DNA of 12,811 nucleotides from CAVORB01 sp964395315 (lineage in GTDB: Bacteria; Pseudomonadota; Gammaproteobacteria; Chromatiales; Chromatiaceae). The DNA lies in contig CAYNBI010000103.1 in the NCBI GenBank assembly GCA_964395315.1, positions 1 to 12,811 on the forward strand, in the 5' to 3' direction. Positions within the stretch are counted from its first letter, which is position 1; every line of letters starts with the position of its first letter. Under the pieces are notes generated by a model. That model did not search any database. It was not told the DNA's origin and was given only the letters and a program-made list of their open reading frames with translations. Of this stretch, positions 1 through 6,921 are shown piece by piece. Position numbers and translations under genes: made by a program.

Positions 1-1739
1 GTCCGCCGTTTCTCGACGAACGCCTGGGCGGAGACGGTGGCGGTGAACAGCTCGAGCGTCTCCTCCTCCCCCTGCTCGACAGGCTGCATGGCGGTGTCGG
101 TGTAGAACTCGGGCCTGGTGTCCGCCATGACGGCCTTCAGGATGCGCCGGTAGCGCCGATGCATGCCATAGGCACCCGCGTACTTGACGACCGACTCCCA
201 AGCGAACCGCGGGTAGAAAATGAGTGGATTCTCGATCCGTAATCCAGGACGACGGTCCCGCCGCACTTTGCGTCTGATCAAGCCCCCCTCGAGGGGGTGC
301 ATCCCCTCGTATACGACGGGCGCGTGGAAGGCGAACAGCTTGGCGAGCATCTGTTTGGGATCGTAGCCCCAGGCGCGGGCGCGACGCAGAATCGTAGCGA
401 CGTGCTCGTCGGTGTAATAGAGGTCCCAGACCTCGCGGTAAATGGCCTCCCATTCAGCCTTGGTCATTCTGGGATGGTCCACGGTTACGTGCTGGGTGTC
501 GTAGTTATTCATGTCTGGATCGAGCGGCACGCCCTCCTCGACCAGCCGCTGGTGATCCTTGGATCCGGGTAGCGGTGTCAGGATGAAGAATTCCATGATA
601 TCGATCGGGAGCTCGCGTTTGATGATCTCGATATCGCGGCGGATGCTCTCGGGTGTGTCGGTCGGAAAACCGATGATGTAGCCCGCATAAGTCAGCACCC
701 CGGCGCCATGCCAGGCTTGCAGCATGGCGCGGTAGTCGGTGATTTTGTTCTGACCCTTTTGGGCCGCCTTCAGGGAATCGGGGTTGATGTTCTCCATGCC
801 GATGAAGGCCCGAGTCACCCCCGCCTGGCCCGCCTTCTCGATGAAGCGTGGGATGCGGTGGGACTGGGTATCCACTTGGATCACCAGTCGGATGTCCATC
901 CCTGACTCGCGAAGCTCAATCACGCGGTCGAAGATCGGTTCCCAGTTCCGGTTGCGCGCGAAATTATCGTCGGTGATGAAGAAGTTGCCGATCCCGTCCG
1001 CAGCATTCGCACGGATCAGCCGCTCCACGTCGTCGGCATCGCGGTGGCGGGACTTGCGGCCCTGGACGTTGATGATGGTGCAGAAGCTGCAGAGATAGGG
1101 ACAGCCGCGGCCCGCGTCGAAGCTCGCGCGTTTTCCCATGGTCAGTCGCACACGATCAGGAGGGAGATAGGGCGTGGGCTTGCCCGTCATGTCCGGCAGG
1201 TCGTTCAAATAATCGTAGACCGGCTTCAGCCTGCCCCCCGCCGCGTCCGCGAGCAGGCCATCGAGGCGCCCCTCGAGCTCTCCGGCGAACAGGCTGATGC
1301 CGAGATCGAGGGCTTCCTGGAGCTCGCGCGGCAGTTGCTTGAGCATGGCCAGGCAACCACTGACGTGGAATCCGCCGATCACCACCGGCAGCCCCGCCTC
1401 GCGGAAGCGCCTGGCGATGTCTAGCGCTCGCGGATACTGGTTGGACTGCACGCCGACCAGGCCCACCAGCGCCTGCCCCCCGTCGGCGCGCATCTCCCGG
1501 ATCAGGCGCCTCGGGTCGATCCGCGTGTTGGTCTCGTCCAGCGCCCGGATCCGGATCTGGACGTCCTCGCCCAGGACGCGGCGCTGCGCGCAGTCCTGGG
1601 CGATGCCGTAGACGGCCGCCAGGCTGTTCGACGGCAGGGAGGAACGCCACCACTGGATCACGTAGCCGTCATCGTCGTAGTGCGACGGCTTGATCAGCAG
1701 CAGGTGAAAGGGACGCGGGCGGTCGGGATTGTCGGTCAT
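1..1739 (-). CDS. B12-binding-type radical SAM protein, partial (3' end beyond left edge)
   Basis: The minus-strand frame stays open from an ATG at 1739 to the window edge, giving at least 579 residues with no stop. Residues 210-221 read GRGCPYLCSFCT, the CxxxCxxC motif (C213, C217, C220) that binds the radical SAM [4Fe-4S] cluster. The N-terminal part has a Rossmann-like stretch ending in VVIGGFHVSG (about 119-128), as in B12-binding domains of this superfamily, but I see no DxHxxG cobalamin-ligand motif. Downstream elements such as ITDDNF (255-260) and IGFPTDTPES (356-365) fit the radical SAM barrel. The start is supported by GAGGAG about 9 bases upstream. It follows pntB on the same strand after 126 bp and may be read through from the pnt operon or transcribed separately. 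The substrate is unknown; B12-type members include methyltransferases and cyclases. The family call is firm and the specific function is open. Confidence 0.88.
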   Translation of the reverse strand, partial: MTDNPDRPRPFHLLLIKPSHYDDDGYVIQWWRSSLPSNSLAAVYGIAQDCAQRRVLGEDVQIRIRALDETNTRIDPRRLIREMRADGGQALVGLVGVQSNQYPRALDIARRFREAGLPVVIGGFHVSGCLAMLKQLPRELQEALDLGISLFAGELEGRLDGLLADAAGGRLKPVYDYLNDLPDMTGKPTPYLPPDRVRLTMGKRASFDAGRGCPYLCSFCTIINVQGRKSRHRDADDVERLIRANAADGIGNFFITDDNFARNRNWEPIFDRVIELRESGMDIRLVIQVDTQSHRIPRFIEKAGQAGVTRAFIGMENINPDSLKAAQKGQNKITDYRAMLQAWHGAGVLTYAGYIIGFPTDTPESIRRDIEIIKRELPIDIMEFFILTPLPGSKDHQRLVEEGVPLDPDMNNYDTQHVTVDHPRMTKAEWEAIYREVWDLYYTDEHVATILRRARAWGYDPKQMLAKLFAFHAPVVYEGMHPLEGGLIRRKVRRDRRPGLRIENPLIFYPRFAWESVVKYAGAYGMHRRYRRILKAVMADTRPEFYTDTAMQPVEQGEEETLELFTATVSAQAFVEKRR

Positions 1740-1764
1740 TTGGGCGCTCCTCACCTGATGACAT

Positions 1765-1855
1765 GGCGCGAAGTGCGCCGCGGCGGAAAGATGCAACCGC
1801 TGCCGCCGATGGGCGGAACCGGTGAGCAGCATGCGAGCCGGCTAACCGCGCCGGC
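1765..1855. other. Cluster of three GC-rich inverted repeats between pntB and the radical SAM gene
   Basis: The 126-bp gap holds three perfect inverted repeats: GGCGC/GCGCC (1765-1769 and 1775-1779, 5-nt loop), CCGCC/GGCGG (1803-1807 and 1812-1816, 4-nt loop) and GCCGGC/GCCGGC (1837-1842 and 1850-1855, 7-nt loop). The last begins 11 bases after the pntB stop and could slow or end pnt transcription. None has a T-tract, so a classical Rho-independent terminator is not supported. GC-rich DNA gives short inverted repeats by chance, so only the clustering is noteworthy. Confidence 0.3.
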
Positions 1856-1865
1856 CGTGGCGGAA

Positions 1866-3269
1866 TCAGTGGCCGCCGCCCTTCAGGGCCGAGACCATGC
1901 CCTCGATGGTGTCCTTGGCGTCGCCGAAGACGAGCGAGGTGTTGTCCTGGTAGAAGAGCAGATTGTCGACACCCGAGTAACCGGGCCGCATGGAGCGCTT
2001 GAGGAAATAGACCTGGCGCGCCTTGCCCGCATCCAGAATGGGCATGCCGTAGATGGGGCTCGATTTGTCCTGCTTCGCAGCCGGGTTGACCACGTCGTTC
2101 GCACCCACGATCAGGACCACGTCGGCGGTGGGGAACTCCGGGTTGATCTCGTCCATCTCGAGCACTTGCTCGTAGGGGATGTCGGCCTCGGCCAGGAGCA
2201 CGTTCATGTGCCCCGGCATGCGGCCCGCCACCGGGTGGATGGCGAACTTGACCTCGACCCCACGCGCCTCCAGAAGCTCCATCATCTCTTTGAGCGCGTG
2301 CTGGGCCTGCGCCACGGCCATGCCGTAACCGGGTACGATGATGACCTTGCCCGCGTCCTCCATCCAGTAGACCGCATCCTCCACGGAGGCCGACTTGACA
2401 CCCTTCTCCGCCGCCTGCGCGCCAGCACTGCTGGCACCGCCCTCGTCGCCGCTGCCGAAGCCGCCGAAGACGACGTTGATGATGGAACGGTTCATGGCCC
2501 GGCACATGATGTAGGAGAGGATGGCGCCGGAGAAGCCCACCAGCGCGCCGACGATGATCAACAACTTGTTGCCGAGGGTGAAGCCCGTCGCCGCTGCCGC
2601 CCATCCTGAGTAGCTGTTGAGCATGGAAATAATGACCGGCATGTCGGCTCCGCCGATCGGAATGATCAGGGTCACGCCGAGCACGAAGGCAAGCAGGGTC
2701 ATCAGGGCCAGCGAGCCCACGCTCCCGGTCAGCGCGAAATGGACTCCGAGGGCGACGGTGGCCACGGCGATCGCGGCATTCAGCGCGTGCTGTCCACCGA
2801 ACTTCACCGGCTTGCCGCTGATCAGCCCCTGCAGCTTGCCGAACGCGACGACGGAGCCCGTGAATGTGATGGCGCCGATGATGATGCCGGCGGAGAGCTC
2901 GCCCATGAGCACGCCATTAAGGGTGCCCGCATCGCGCTTGTTAAGGAAGGTGCCGATGGCCACGAGCACCGCGGCCATACCCACAAAGCTGTGCAGGGCC
3001 GCCACCAGCTGGGGCATTGCGGTCATCTGAATGCGCATCGCGACGATGATGCCGATCACCGCGCCCGCCGCCACGCCGGCGATGATGAAGCCGTAGGACT
3101 GGACCTCCGTGCCCATCAGCGTGGCGGCGATGGCGATCACCATGCCGAGCATGCCGTAGAAGTTGCCGCGGCGAGCGGTCGCCGGATGCGTCAATCCCTT
3201 GAGCGCAAAAATGAAAAGGATAGCCGAGACGAGATATGCCAACGCCTGGGTGTTTGCCGATATTTCCAT
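1866..3269 (-). CDS. pntB: NAD(P) transhydrogenase subunit beta
   Basis: This 467-residue protein is the beta subunit of the proton-translocating transhydrogenase, which drives hydride transfer from NADH to NADP+ with the proton gradient. It is close to the usual length of about 460. The first 265 or so residues are a series of hydrophobic helices (domain II). H93 in LVAALHSFVG, D209 in GGADMPV and N218 in MLNSYSGWAA match conserved membrane-channel positions. The C-terminal cytoplasmic NADP(H)-binding domain III has PGYGMAVAQAQ (313-323), VAGRMPGHMNVLLAEA (347-362), GANDVVNPAA (389-398) and KRSMRPGYSGV (424-434). It is last in the pntAA-pntAB-pntB cluster, 66 bp after pntAB. The Shine-Dalgarno is weak (AAGAG). 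The identification is secure. Confidence 0.97.
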   Translation of the reverse strand: MEISANTQALAYLVSAILFIFALKGLTHPATARRGNFYGMLGMVIAIAATLMGTEVQSYGFIIAGVAAGAVIGIIVAMRIQMTAMPQLVAALHSFVGMAAVLVAIGTFLNKRDAGTLNGVLMGELSAGIIIGAITFTGSVVAFGKLQGLISGKPVKFGGQHALNAAIAVATVALGVHFALTGSVGSLALMTLLAFVLGVTLIIPIGGADMPVIISMLNSYSGWAAAATGFTLGNKLLIIVGALVGFSGAILSYIMCRAMNRSIINVVFGGFGSGDEGGASSAGAQAAEKGVKSASVEDAVYWMEDAGKVIIVPGYGMAVAQAQHALKEMMELLEARGVEVKFAIHPVAGRMPGHMNVLLAEADIPYEQVLEMDEINPEFPTADVVLIVGANDVVNPAAKQDKSSPIYGMPILDAGKARQVYFLKRSMRPGYSGVDNLLFYQDNTSLVFGDAKDTIEGMVSALKGGGH

Positions 3270-3335
3270 GCTTATTCTCTTGTTCGGATCGCTCTTTCGC
3301 GCCAGAGGGAAAGAAACCGCGTCAGGAAGATGCCA

Positions 3336-3620
3336 TTACTTCTTTTTCTTGAACATGGACAGCATACGGTGAGTCACCAGGAAGCCGCCGAAGACGTTGA
3401 TGGAAGCCAGGAGCACGGCGAAGAAGCCGATGAGCTCGGCGGCAGTGCCGGCGCTGTCGAGACCGGTCACCAGCAGAGCGCCGACGACCACGATGCCCGA
3501 GATGGCGTTGGTGAGGGCGACCAGGGGCGTGTGCAGCGAAGGGGTTACCCCCCAGATCACGTAATAGCCAATGAAGCAGGCCAGGACGAAGACGTACAGC
3601 GCGATGAGTGTTTCAGACAT
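3336..3620 (-). CDS. pntAB: NAD(P) transhydrogenase subunit alpha, part 2 (membrane domain)
   Basis: A 94-residue protein that corresponds to the C-terminal membrane part of fused PntA. It has about three hydrophobic helices (roughly residues 4-26, 34-52 and 62-82) and the family segment VTPSLHTPLVALTNAISG (25-42), and ends in a lysine-rich FKKKK tail. Together with PntB it forms the proton channel (domain II). As a separate gene it shows the three-subunit arrangement known from Rhodospirillum rubrum and relatives, in contrast to the fused PntA of Escherichia coli. It lies 82 bp downstream of pntAA. Its AGGA ribosome binding site, about 10 bases upstream of the ATG, lies inside a perfect palindrome (3628-3640). 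Confidence 0.96.
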   Translation of the reverse strand: MSETLIALYVFVLACFIGYYVIWGVTPSLHTPLVALTNAISGIVVVGALLVTGLDSAGTAAELIGFFAVLLASINVFGGFLVTHRMLSMFKKKK

Positions 3621-3627
3621 GGCTTCG

Positions 3628-3651
3628 CATCCTCAGGATGGGCGGCGCCCA
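3628..3651 (-). promoter_or_regulatory. Paired stem-loops covering the pntAB ribosome binding site
   Basis: CATCCTCAGGATG (3628-3640) is a perfect palindrome around one central base, and TGGGC-GGC-GCCCA (3639-3651) is a second inverted repeat that overlaps its end. On the transcribed minus strand the first contains the GAGGA Shine-Dalgarno of pntAB, so folding could limit translation of pntAB relative to pntAA. The stems are short (5-6 bp) and the regulatory role is inferred only. Confidence 0.3.
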
Positions 3652-3702
3652 CCGATCTATGGTTCAGCTGGCTCGGGGTTCTGGCCTTGGACCGATGACG
3701 TC

Positions 3703-4794
3703 CTAAACGCCGACCCGCATGGCTTTGGTGATCTCGTCCTCGTCCAGGTCCTTCAGAACCGGACCCTGCTCGCCCTTCTCCACCATGATGTCGAGCAGAT
3801 TCGCCAGGTTGCGCGCGTAGAAAGCACTCGCGTCCGCCGCGACCATGGAGGGGTAATTGGTGTAGCCGACGAGGACGACCCCCTGCTTGGTGACGACCTT
3901 GTCAGGCTCGGTCAGGGGACAGTTGCCGCCGTTCGCCGCCGCCAGGTCGATGATCACCGAGCCCGCGCGCATGCGCCCGACCACCTCTTCGGTGATCAGC
4001 ACCGGCGCTGGCCGGCACGGGATCAAGGCCGTCGAGATGATGACGTGCGCCTTGGCCAGTTCGTCCGCCAGTGCCGCCTGCTGCCTGGCCTTGGCCTCGT
4101 CGGAGAGTTCCTTGGCGTAGCCGCCTTCGCCCGATCCGCTCTCACCGATGTCAAGCTCGATGGCCTTCGCCCCCAGCGACAGAATCTGCTCCTTGGTTTC
4201 GGGGCGCACGTCGTAGGCGTGTACGTCGGCGCCGAGCCTTCGCGCGGTCGCGATGGCCTGCAGCCCGGCGACCCCCGCCCCCAGCACCACGAGACGAGCG
4301 GGCTTGGCGGAACCGGCGGAGGTCATCATCATGGGCAGGAAGCGACCGTATTGGGCGGCGGCCTCGATGACCGCCCGGTAGCCGGCGATGTTGCTCTGAG
4401 AAGAAAGGACATCCATGGACTGGGCACGGGAGATGCGCGGGATACGCTCCACCGACAAAACGCGCACGTCCCGGGCGACCATGGCACCGACGGTCTCGTC
4501 CTCGCCGCAGGTCTCCACGAAGCCGATGTAGATCGCCCCTGGCTTCATGGCCGCCGCGTCTTGCGCGTCCGGCCGCCGCACCTTGAGCAGGATGTCGGCC
4601 TGGAGCACCGCCGTGCGGTCCGAGATCCTCGCACCCGCCGCGGCATAGTCGTCGTCCGGGTAATGGGCGGCGACGCCCGCGCCCCGCTCCACAACCACAT
4701 CGAAACCCTTGCCGGCGAGCTTCTTGGCCACCTCCGGGGTGGAAGCCACCCGCGCCTCGCCAGCGGCGGTCTCCTTCGGAACGCCGATCTGCAT
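3703..4794 (-). CDS. pntAA: NAD(P) transhydrogenase subunit alpha, part 1 (NAD-binding domain I)
   Basis: A 363-residue soluble protein that binds NAD(H) and passes hydride to the NADP site of PntB. It opens with MQIGVPKETAAGEARVASTP, the start typical of the alanine dehydrogenase/PNT N-terminal family. The signature RISRAQSMDVLSSQSNIAGY spans 120-139, and the dinucleotide-binding loop VVLGAGVAGLQAIATARRLG spans 169-188. The protein ends after domain I, near KAMRVGV, without membrane helices, which are supplied by the separate pntAB. The start is supported by a purine-rich GAGGAGGGGG ribosome binding site and by homology. It is the first gene of the pnt operon, 44-50 bases below a recognisable promoter. 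ppsR lies 261 bp upstream on the same strand. Confidence 0.97.
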   Translation of the reverse strand: MQIGVPKETAAGEARVASTPEVAKKLAGKGFDVVVERGAGVAAHYPDDDYAAAGARISDRTAVLQADILLKVRRPDAQDAAAMKPGAIYIGFVETCGEDETVGAMVARDVRVLSVERIPRISRAQSMDVLSSQSNIAGYRAVIEAAAQYGRFLPMMMTSAGSAKPARLVVLGAGVAGLQAIATARRLGADVHAYDVRPETKEQILSLGAKAIELDIGESGSGEGGYAKELSDEAKARQQAALADELAKAHVIISTALIPCRPAPVLITEEVVGRMRAGSVIIDLAAANGGNCPLTEPDKVVTKQGVVLVGYTNYPSMVAADASAFYARNLANLLDIMVEKGEQGPVLKDLDEDEITKAMRVGV

Positions 4795-4844
4795 GTCTTT
4801 ATCCCCCTCCTCGATGGTACCGCCGGTAGCTCGTAAATCGCCGC

Positions 4845-4873
4845 ATTATGGGTGGTCGCACCGGTCAGCTCAA
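4845..4873 (-). promoter_or_regulatory. Sigma-70-type promoter for pntAA-pntAB-pntB
   Basis: On the minus strand a -35 TTGAGC (4873-4868) and a -10 CATAAT (4850-4845) are separated by exactly 17 bases, matching the TTGACA/TATAAT consensus at 4/6 and 5/6 positions. The expected start near 4838 gives a leader of about 44 bases ending in the strong pntAA ribosome binding site. The rest of the 4795-5055 gap shows no clear operator. Confidence 0.55.
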
Positions 4874-5055
4874 GGTGGCGGACCGCTCCCGCGCCGTCGC
4901 GTTTTTCTCTTGGACGCGCCCGAGCCATCCCGCACCCCGCGATCGCGCGCCGACCGGGCCTCCCCGCCGAGCGTCAAGGCTATCCCTATCCTCGAGCAGA
5001 ATAGCAGACGCCGCGCGATGGACTCTCCCACAGTCGGCGTGGTTGAGGCCGTAGC

Positions 5056-5868
5056 CTAGTCCAGCTTGCTCTTGACCGCCTTGAGGATGTGCGTGGATAT
5101 CTCCTCGATCGATTGACTCGTGGTATTGAGCACCGGCAGCCGCATGCGCTTAAACATCCCCAGGGCTTGGCGAGTGTCCGCCTTGCATTGCTCCAGCGAG
5201 GCATAGGCGCTACCTGGACGCCGCTCCTCGCGGATGCGCTGAAGTCGCTCGGGGTCGATGGTCAGCGCGAACAACTTGTCCCGACAGTCCCACAAGGCCT
5301 TGGGGACGTCCCCGCGCTCGAAATCCTCCTCGGTGATCGGATAGTTCGCGGTACGCAGCCCGTAATGGATGGCGAGATAGAGACAGGTCGGCGTTTTTCC
5401 GGAGCGGGAGACGCCCGTCAGCACCACATCCGCGCGCCCGAAGTTATCCGGCCTCACACCGTCGTCGTTGGCCATTGCAAAGTTGATCGCCTCGATGCGC
5501 TTGGTATAGGAGCTCTGCTTGGTGATCGCGTGACTGCGACCCGACTTGCGGCTGGGAGAAACCCCGAGTTCCTGGCTGAGCGGATCGACGAAGATCTCGA
5601 ACAGCTCCAGAAAATAGCAGTTTCCGCTCTTGAGAATCGCCCTGATCTTGTCGTCCAGCATGGTGCTGAACACCAGGGGCCGCGCGCCGTCGCGATCGGC
5701 CGCCTCCTGCATTCGCTCATTGAGCGCCTTCGCCCTGAGCTCGGTGTTGATGTAGGGCATATAGACCTGTTCGAAGTCCACACCGTCGAACTGCGAAATC
5801 AAGCTATGACCGAGGGTCTCGGCGGTGATGCCGGTGCTTTCCGAGACAAAGAAAACGGTTCGTTTCAT
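5056..5868 (-). CDS. ppsR: Phosphoenolpyruvate synthase regulatory protein (DUF299 kinase/pyrophosphorylase)
   Basis: A 270-residue protein at full family length. This family both inactivates (ADP-dependent threonine phosphorylation) and reactivates (phosphate-dependent) PEP synthase, or pyruvate phosphate dikinase in other lineages. Visible marks are the N-terminal VFFVSESTGITAETLGHSL (5-23), SRKSGRSHA (106-114) and the nucleotide-binding P-loop GVSRSGKTPT (152-161), followed by YLAIHYGLRTANYP (164-177). The proteobacterial PpsR form is preferred because of context and overall likeness to that branch. The Shine-Dalgarno is weak (GGTAA). ppsR often sits divergent from ppsA, but here the divergent neighbour is an unrecognised 150-residue gene. 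It may be co-directional with pnt but is separated by 261 bp containing the pnt promoter. Confidence 0.95.
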   Translation of the reverse strand: MKRTVFFVSESTGITAETLGHSLISQFDGVDFEQVYMPYINTELRAKALNERMQEAADRDGARPLVFSTMLDDKIRAILKSGNCYFLELFEIFVDPLSQELGVSPSRKSGRSHAITKQSSYTKRIEAINFAMANDDGVRPDNFGRADVVLTGVSRSGKTPTCLYLAIHYGLRTANYPITEEDFERGDVPKALWDCRDKLFALTIDPERLQRIREERRPGSAYASLEQCKADTRQALGMFKRMRLPVLNTTSQSIEEISTHILKAVKSKLD

Positions 5869-5917
5869 GCAGCGTTACCGGGTTGAGGAGACGACCCGAC
5901 TCTATGCGACGGGCCCC

Positions 5918-5931
5918 ATGACGCATGTCAA
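5918..5931. promoter_or_regulatory. FNR/CRP-family-like near-palindromic box
   Basis: ATGAC-GCAT-GTCAA at 5918-5931 reads TTGAC-ATGC-GTCAT on the minus strand. It has the 5-4-5 layout of FNR/CRP-family sites (TTGAT-N4-ATCAA) and agrees at 7 of 10 arm positions. The minus-strand TTGACA inside it could alternatively be a -35 for ppsR, but no good -10 lies at the right spacing. An oxygen-sensing role would suit the anaerobic hydrogenase context; this is inference. Confidence 0.3.
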
Positions 5932-5952
5932 TGCGGAAGCCAAACCTTTCTT

Positions 5953-5965
5953 GGCAAACTTTGCC
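5953..5965. promoter_or_regulatory. Perfect 13-bp palindrome, candidate operator
   Basis: GGCAAA-C-TTTGCC is perfectly symmetric around one base and sits 51 bases upstream of the gene starting at 6016 and 85 bases upstream of ppsR. No T-tract follows, and the position between two divergent genes suits a protein-binding operator better than a terminator. The binding regulator is not identifiable by eye. Confidence 0.35.
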
Positions 5966-6015
5966 GCTGTCGGGCGGCTGAGACGACCCAATCAACAAGC
6001 CACAGGAACGCAATC

Positions 6016-6468
6016 ATGGCAAACATCTCCAACGATCACGACCTTCGCGACGTGCTCAACGGTCTCTCGCCGCTACAGCGGCGCGTTGTCGGCGCCAGCT
6101 TCACGAAGAGCGTCATGCACCTGTGCAAGGACGAGCGCGTGGCGCGCGCCGTGGAAACAGCGCTGAACCCGAATGCCAGCGAGGTCGAGTTGGAGGATGC
6201 CTTCAGGTCCGCGAAGGCCTACGCGACCAAGACCTACACGGACTGCGGGAAAGACACAGACTGGCTCGCCCAGGCGGATCACTTCGTCGCCGCATCCGCG
6301 GCCGCTGCTCTGACCCCGTCGTCCCAGCTGTCGGATAAGGTCAATCCCGCATGGAAAGCAGCAGTTCAAGCGCGCATGGCAAAGAACTGCGAGATGATGG
6401 AAGAGGACGAGGGCGAAATGGAAAGCGAATCGGAGCGCCAATACCGCATCGCCGGCGAGGCTGTGTAA
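6016..6468 (+). CDS. Conserved-looking hypothetical protein, 150 aa, next to hydrogenase accessory genes
   Basis: I do not recognise the family. The ATG at 6016 is supported by AGGA eight bases upstream and the frame runs 150 codons with GC-rich codon use like its neighbours, so the gene is probably real. The protein looks soluble and mainly helical, with no signal peptide or membrane helix. It begins with DLRDVLNGLSPLQRRVVGAS (9-28), has a hydrophobic alanine-rich stretch around 91-99 and ends in a strongly acidic tail around EMMEEDEGEMESESE (125-139). Three cysteines (C37, C77, C124) are scattered without a CxxC motif. It is divergent from ppsR and convergent with hypC. Its position beside hypC and the protease gene suggests, but does not show, a hydrogenase-related role. 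Confidence 0.72.
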   Translation: MANISNDHDLRDVLNGLSPLQRRVVGASFTKSVMHLCKDERVARAVETALNPNASEVELEDAFRSAKAYATKTYTDCGKDTDWLAQADHFVAASAAAALTPSSQLSDKVNPAWKAAVQARMAKNCEMMEEDEGEMESESERQYRIAGEAV

Positions 6469-6481
6469 TCGTGCAGGTGGC

Positions 6482-6506
6482 GCCCGGCGCGCCGCAACCG
6501 CCGGGC
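6482..6506. terminator. Stem-loop between convergent genes, possible bidirectional terminator
   Basis: A perfect 8-bp stem, GCCCGGCG (6482-6489) with CGCCGGGC (6499-6506) around a 9-nt loop, lies in the 63-bp gap between the convergent 150-residue gene (ends 6468) and hypC (ends 6532). No T-tract follows on either strand, so it would be a non-canonical terminator or an RNA-stabilising hairpin. Confidence 0.4.
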
Positions 6507-6531
6507 CGTGAAGAGAGCTGAAACACGTCTA

Positions 6532-6783
6532 TCAGCGGCCGGGCTCCGCCCCATGGGCGTCCTCCGCGGCCAACATCTGGTCATAAATCTCCCAGGCGGC
6601 GGCTGCGTCTTCGGCGCTTACGCGGTCCACCGCGTAGCCAAGGTGCACGACGACGTAGTCGCCCACCCCCAGCGACTCGTGCTCCAGCATCAGCAGGTTG
6701 GCCTCCCGCTCCACGCCCTTGGCCTCGCATCGGGCCAGTAGTCCGTCGATCGAACGAATCTGCATCGGTATTCCGAGACACAT
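6532..6783 (-). CDS. hypC: [NiFe] hydrogenase maturation chaperone HypC
   Basis: An 83-residue protein starting MCLGIPMQI, the invariant HypC/HupF N-terminus in which Cys2 takes part in carrying the Fe(CN)2CO group with HypD and in binding the hydrogenase large-subunit precursor. HLGYAVDRVS (47-56) corresponds to the second conserved HypC segment. An upstream TTG in the same frame would add six residues, but the family start requires the ATG at 6783, which has GGAG ten bases upstream. It is divergent from the maturation protease gene and convergent with the 150-residue gene. The remaining hyp genes are not in the window. It is likely to serve the HynL subunit encoded about 4.4 kb away. Confidence 0.95.
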   Translation of the reverse strand: MCLGIPMQIRSIDGLLARCEAKGVEREANLLMLEHESLGVGDYVVVHLGYAVDRVSAEDAAAAWEIYDQMLAAEDAHGAEPGR

Positions 6784-6881
6784 GGCGTGAAAACTCCGCA
6801 AGTTGCGTTCGGTAACAGACTAGGGCGGACATGGTGCGCCCGCAAGCCCCGTCCGATCATCGGGATGCTGCAAGAGATCCG

Positions 6882-6921
6882 CGTACACGAGGGCGAAGCC
6901 GCGGCGAACCCCGTACACTAG
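6882..6921. repeat. Direct repeat CGTACACNAG in the hypC/protease divergent region
   Basis: CGTACACGAG (6882-6891) and CGTACACTAG (6912-6921) match at 9 of 10 positions and lie exactly 30 bp apart, upstream of the protease start at 6983. The spacing of about three helical turns is what paired operator sites would show. The second copy includes CACTAGA, also seen inverted upstream of the hydrogenase operon (7556-7562). No convincing -35/-10 pair was found in this 199-bp region. Confidence 0.3.

Larger units (their letters stand above)
5888..5989. repeat. Direct repeat GAGACGACCC flanking the ppsR divergent promoter region
   Basis: The 10-bp word GAGACGACCC occurs at 5888-5897 and again at 5980-5989, 92 bp apart. 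The two copies lie towards the two ends of the 147-bp region between the divergent ppsR start (5868) and the gene starting at 6016. It could be a pair of operator sites or coincidence. Confidence 0.25.

Noticed and set aside
1669..2604. A 311-codon open frame on the minus strand in another frame over pntB
   Set aside because: It lies inside pntB in a different frame with low-complexity Arg/Gly/Ala composition, and also overlaps the start of the radical SAM gene.
3338..3351. T-rich run near the end of pntAB as a terminator tract
   Set aside because: On the coding strand it is the A-rich lysine codons of the FKKKK tail, and no hairpin precedes it.
3571..4836. A 421-codon open frame on the plus strand opposite pntAA
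   Set aside because: It mirrors pntAA, is rich in Arg, Gly, His and Asp, shows no known motif, and results from high GC suppressing stops on the antisense strand.
4938..4947. Palindrome CGCGATCGCG in the ppsR-pntAA gap
   Set aside because: A short GC-rich palindrome of this kind is expected by chance here, and no promoter element or repeat of it was seen nearby.
6784..6801. Six-residue N-terminal extension of HypC from an upstream TTG
   Set aside because: HypC requires cysteine as the second residue (MCLGIP), and the internal ATG at 6783 has its own GGAG site.
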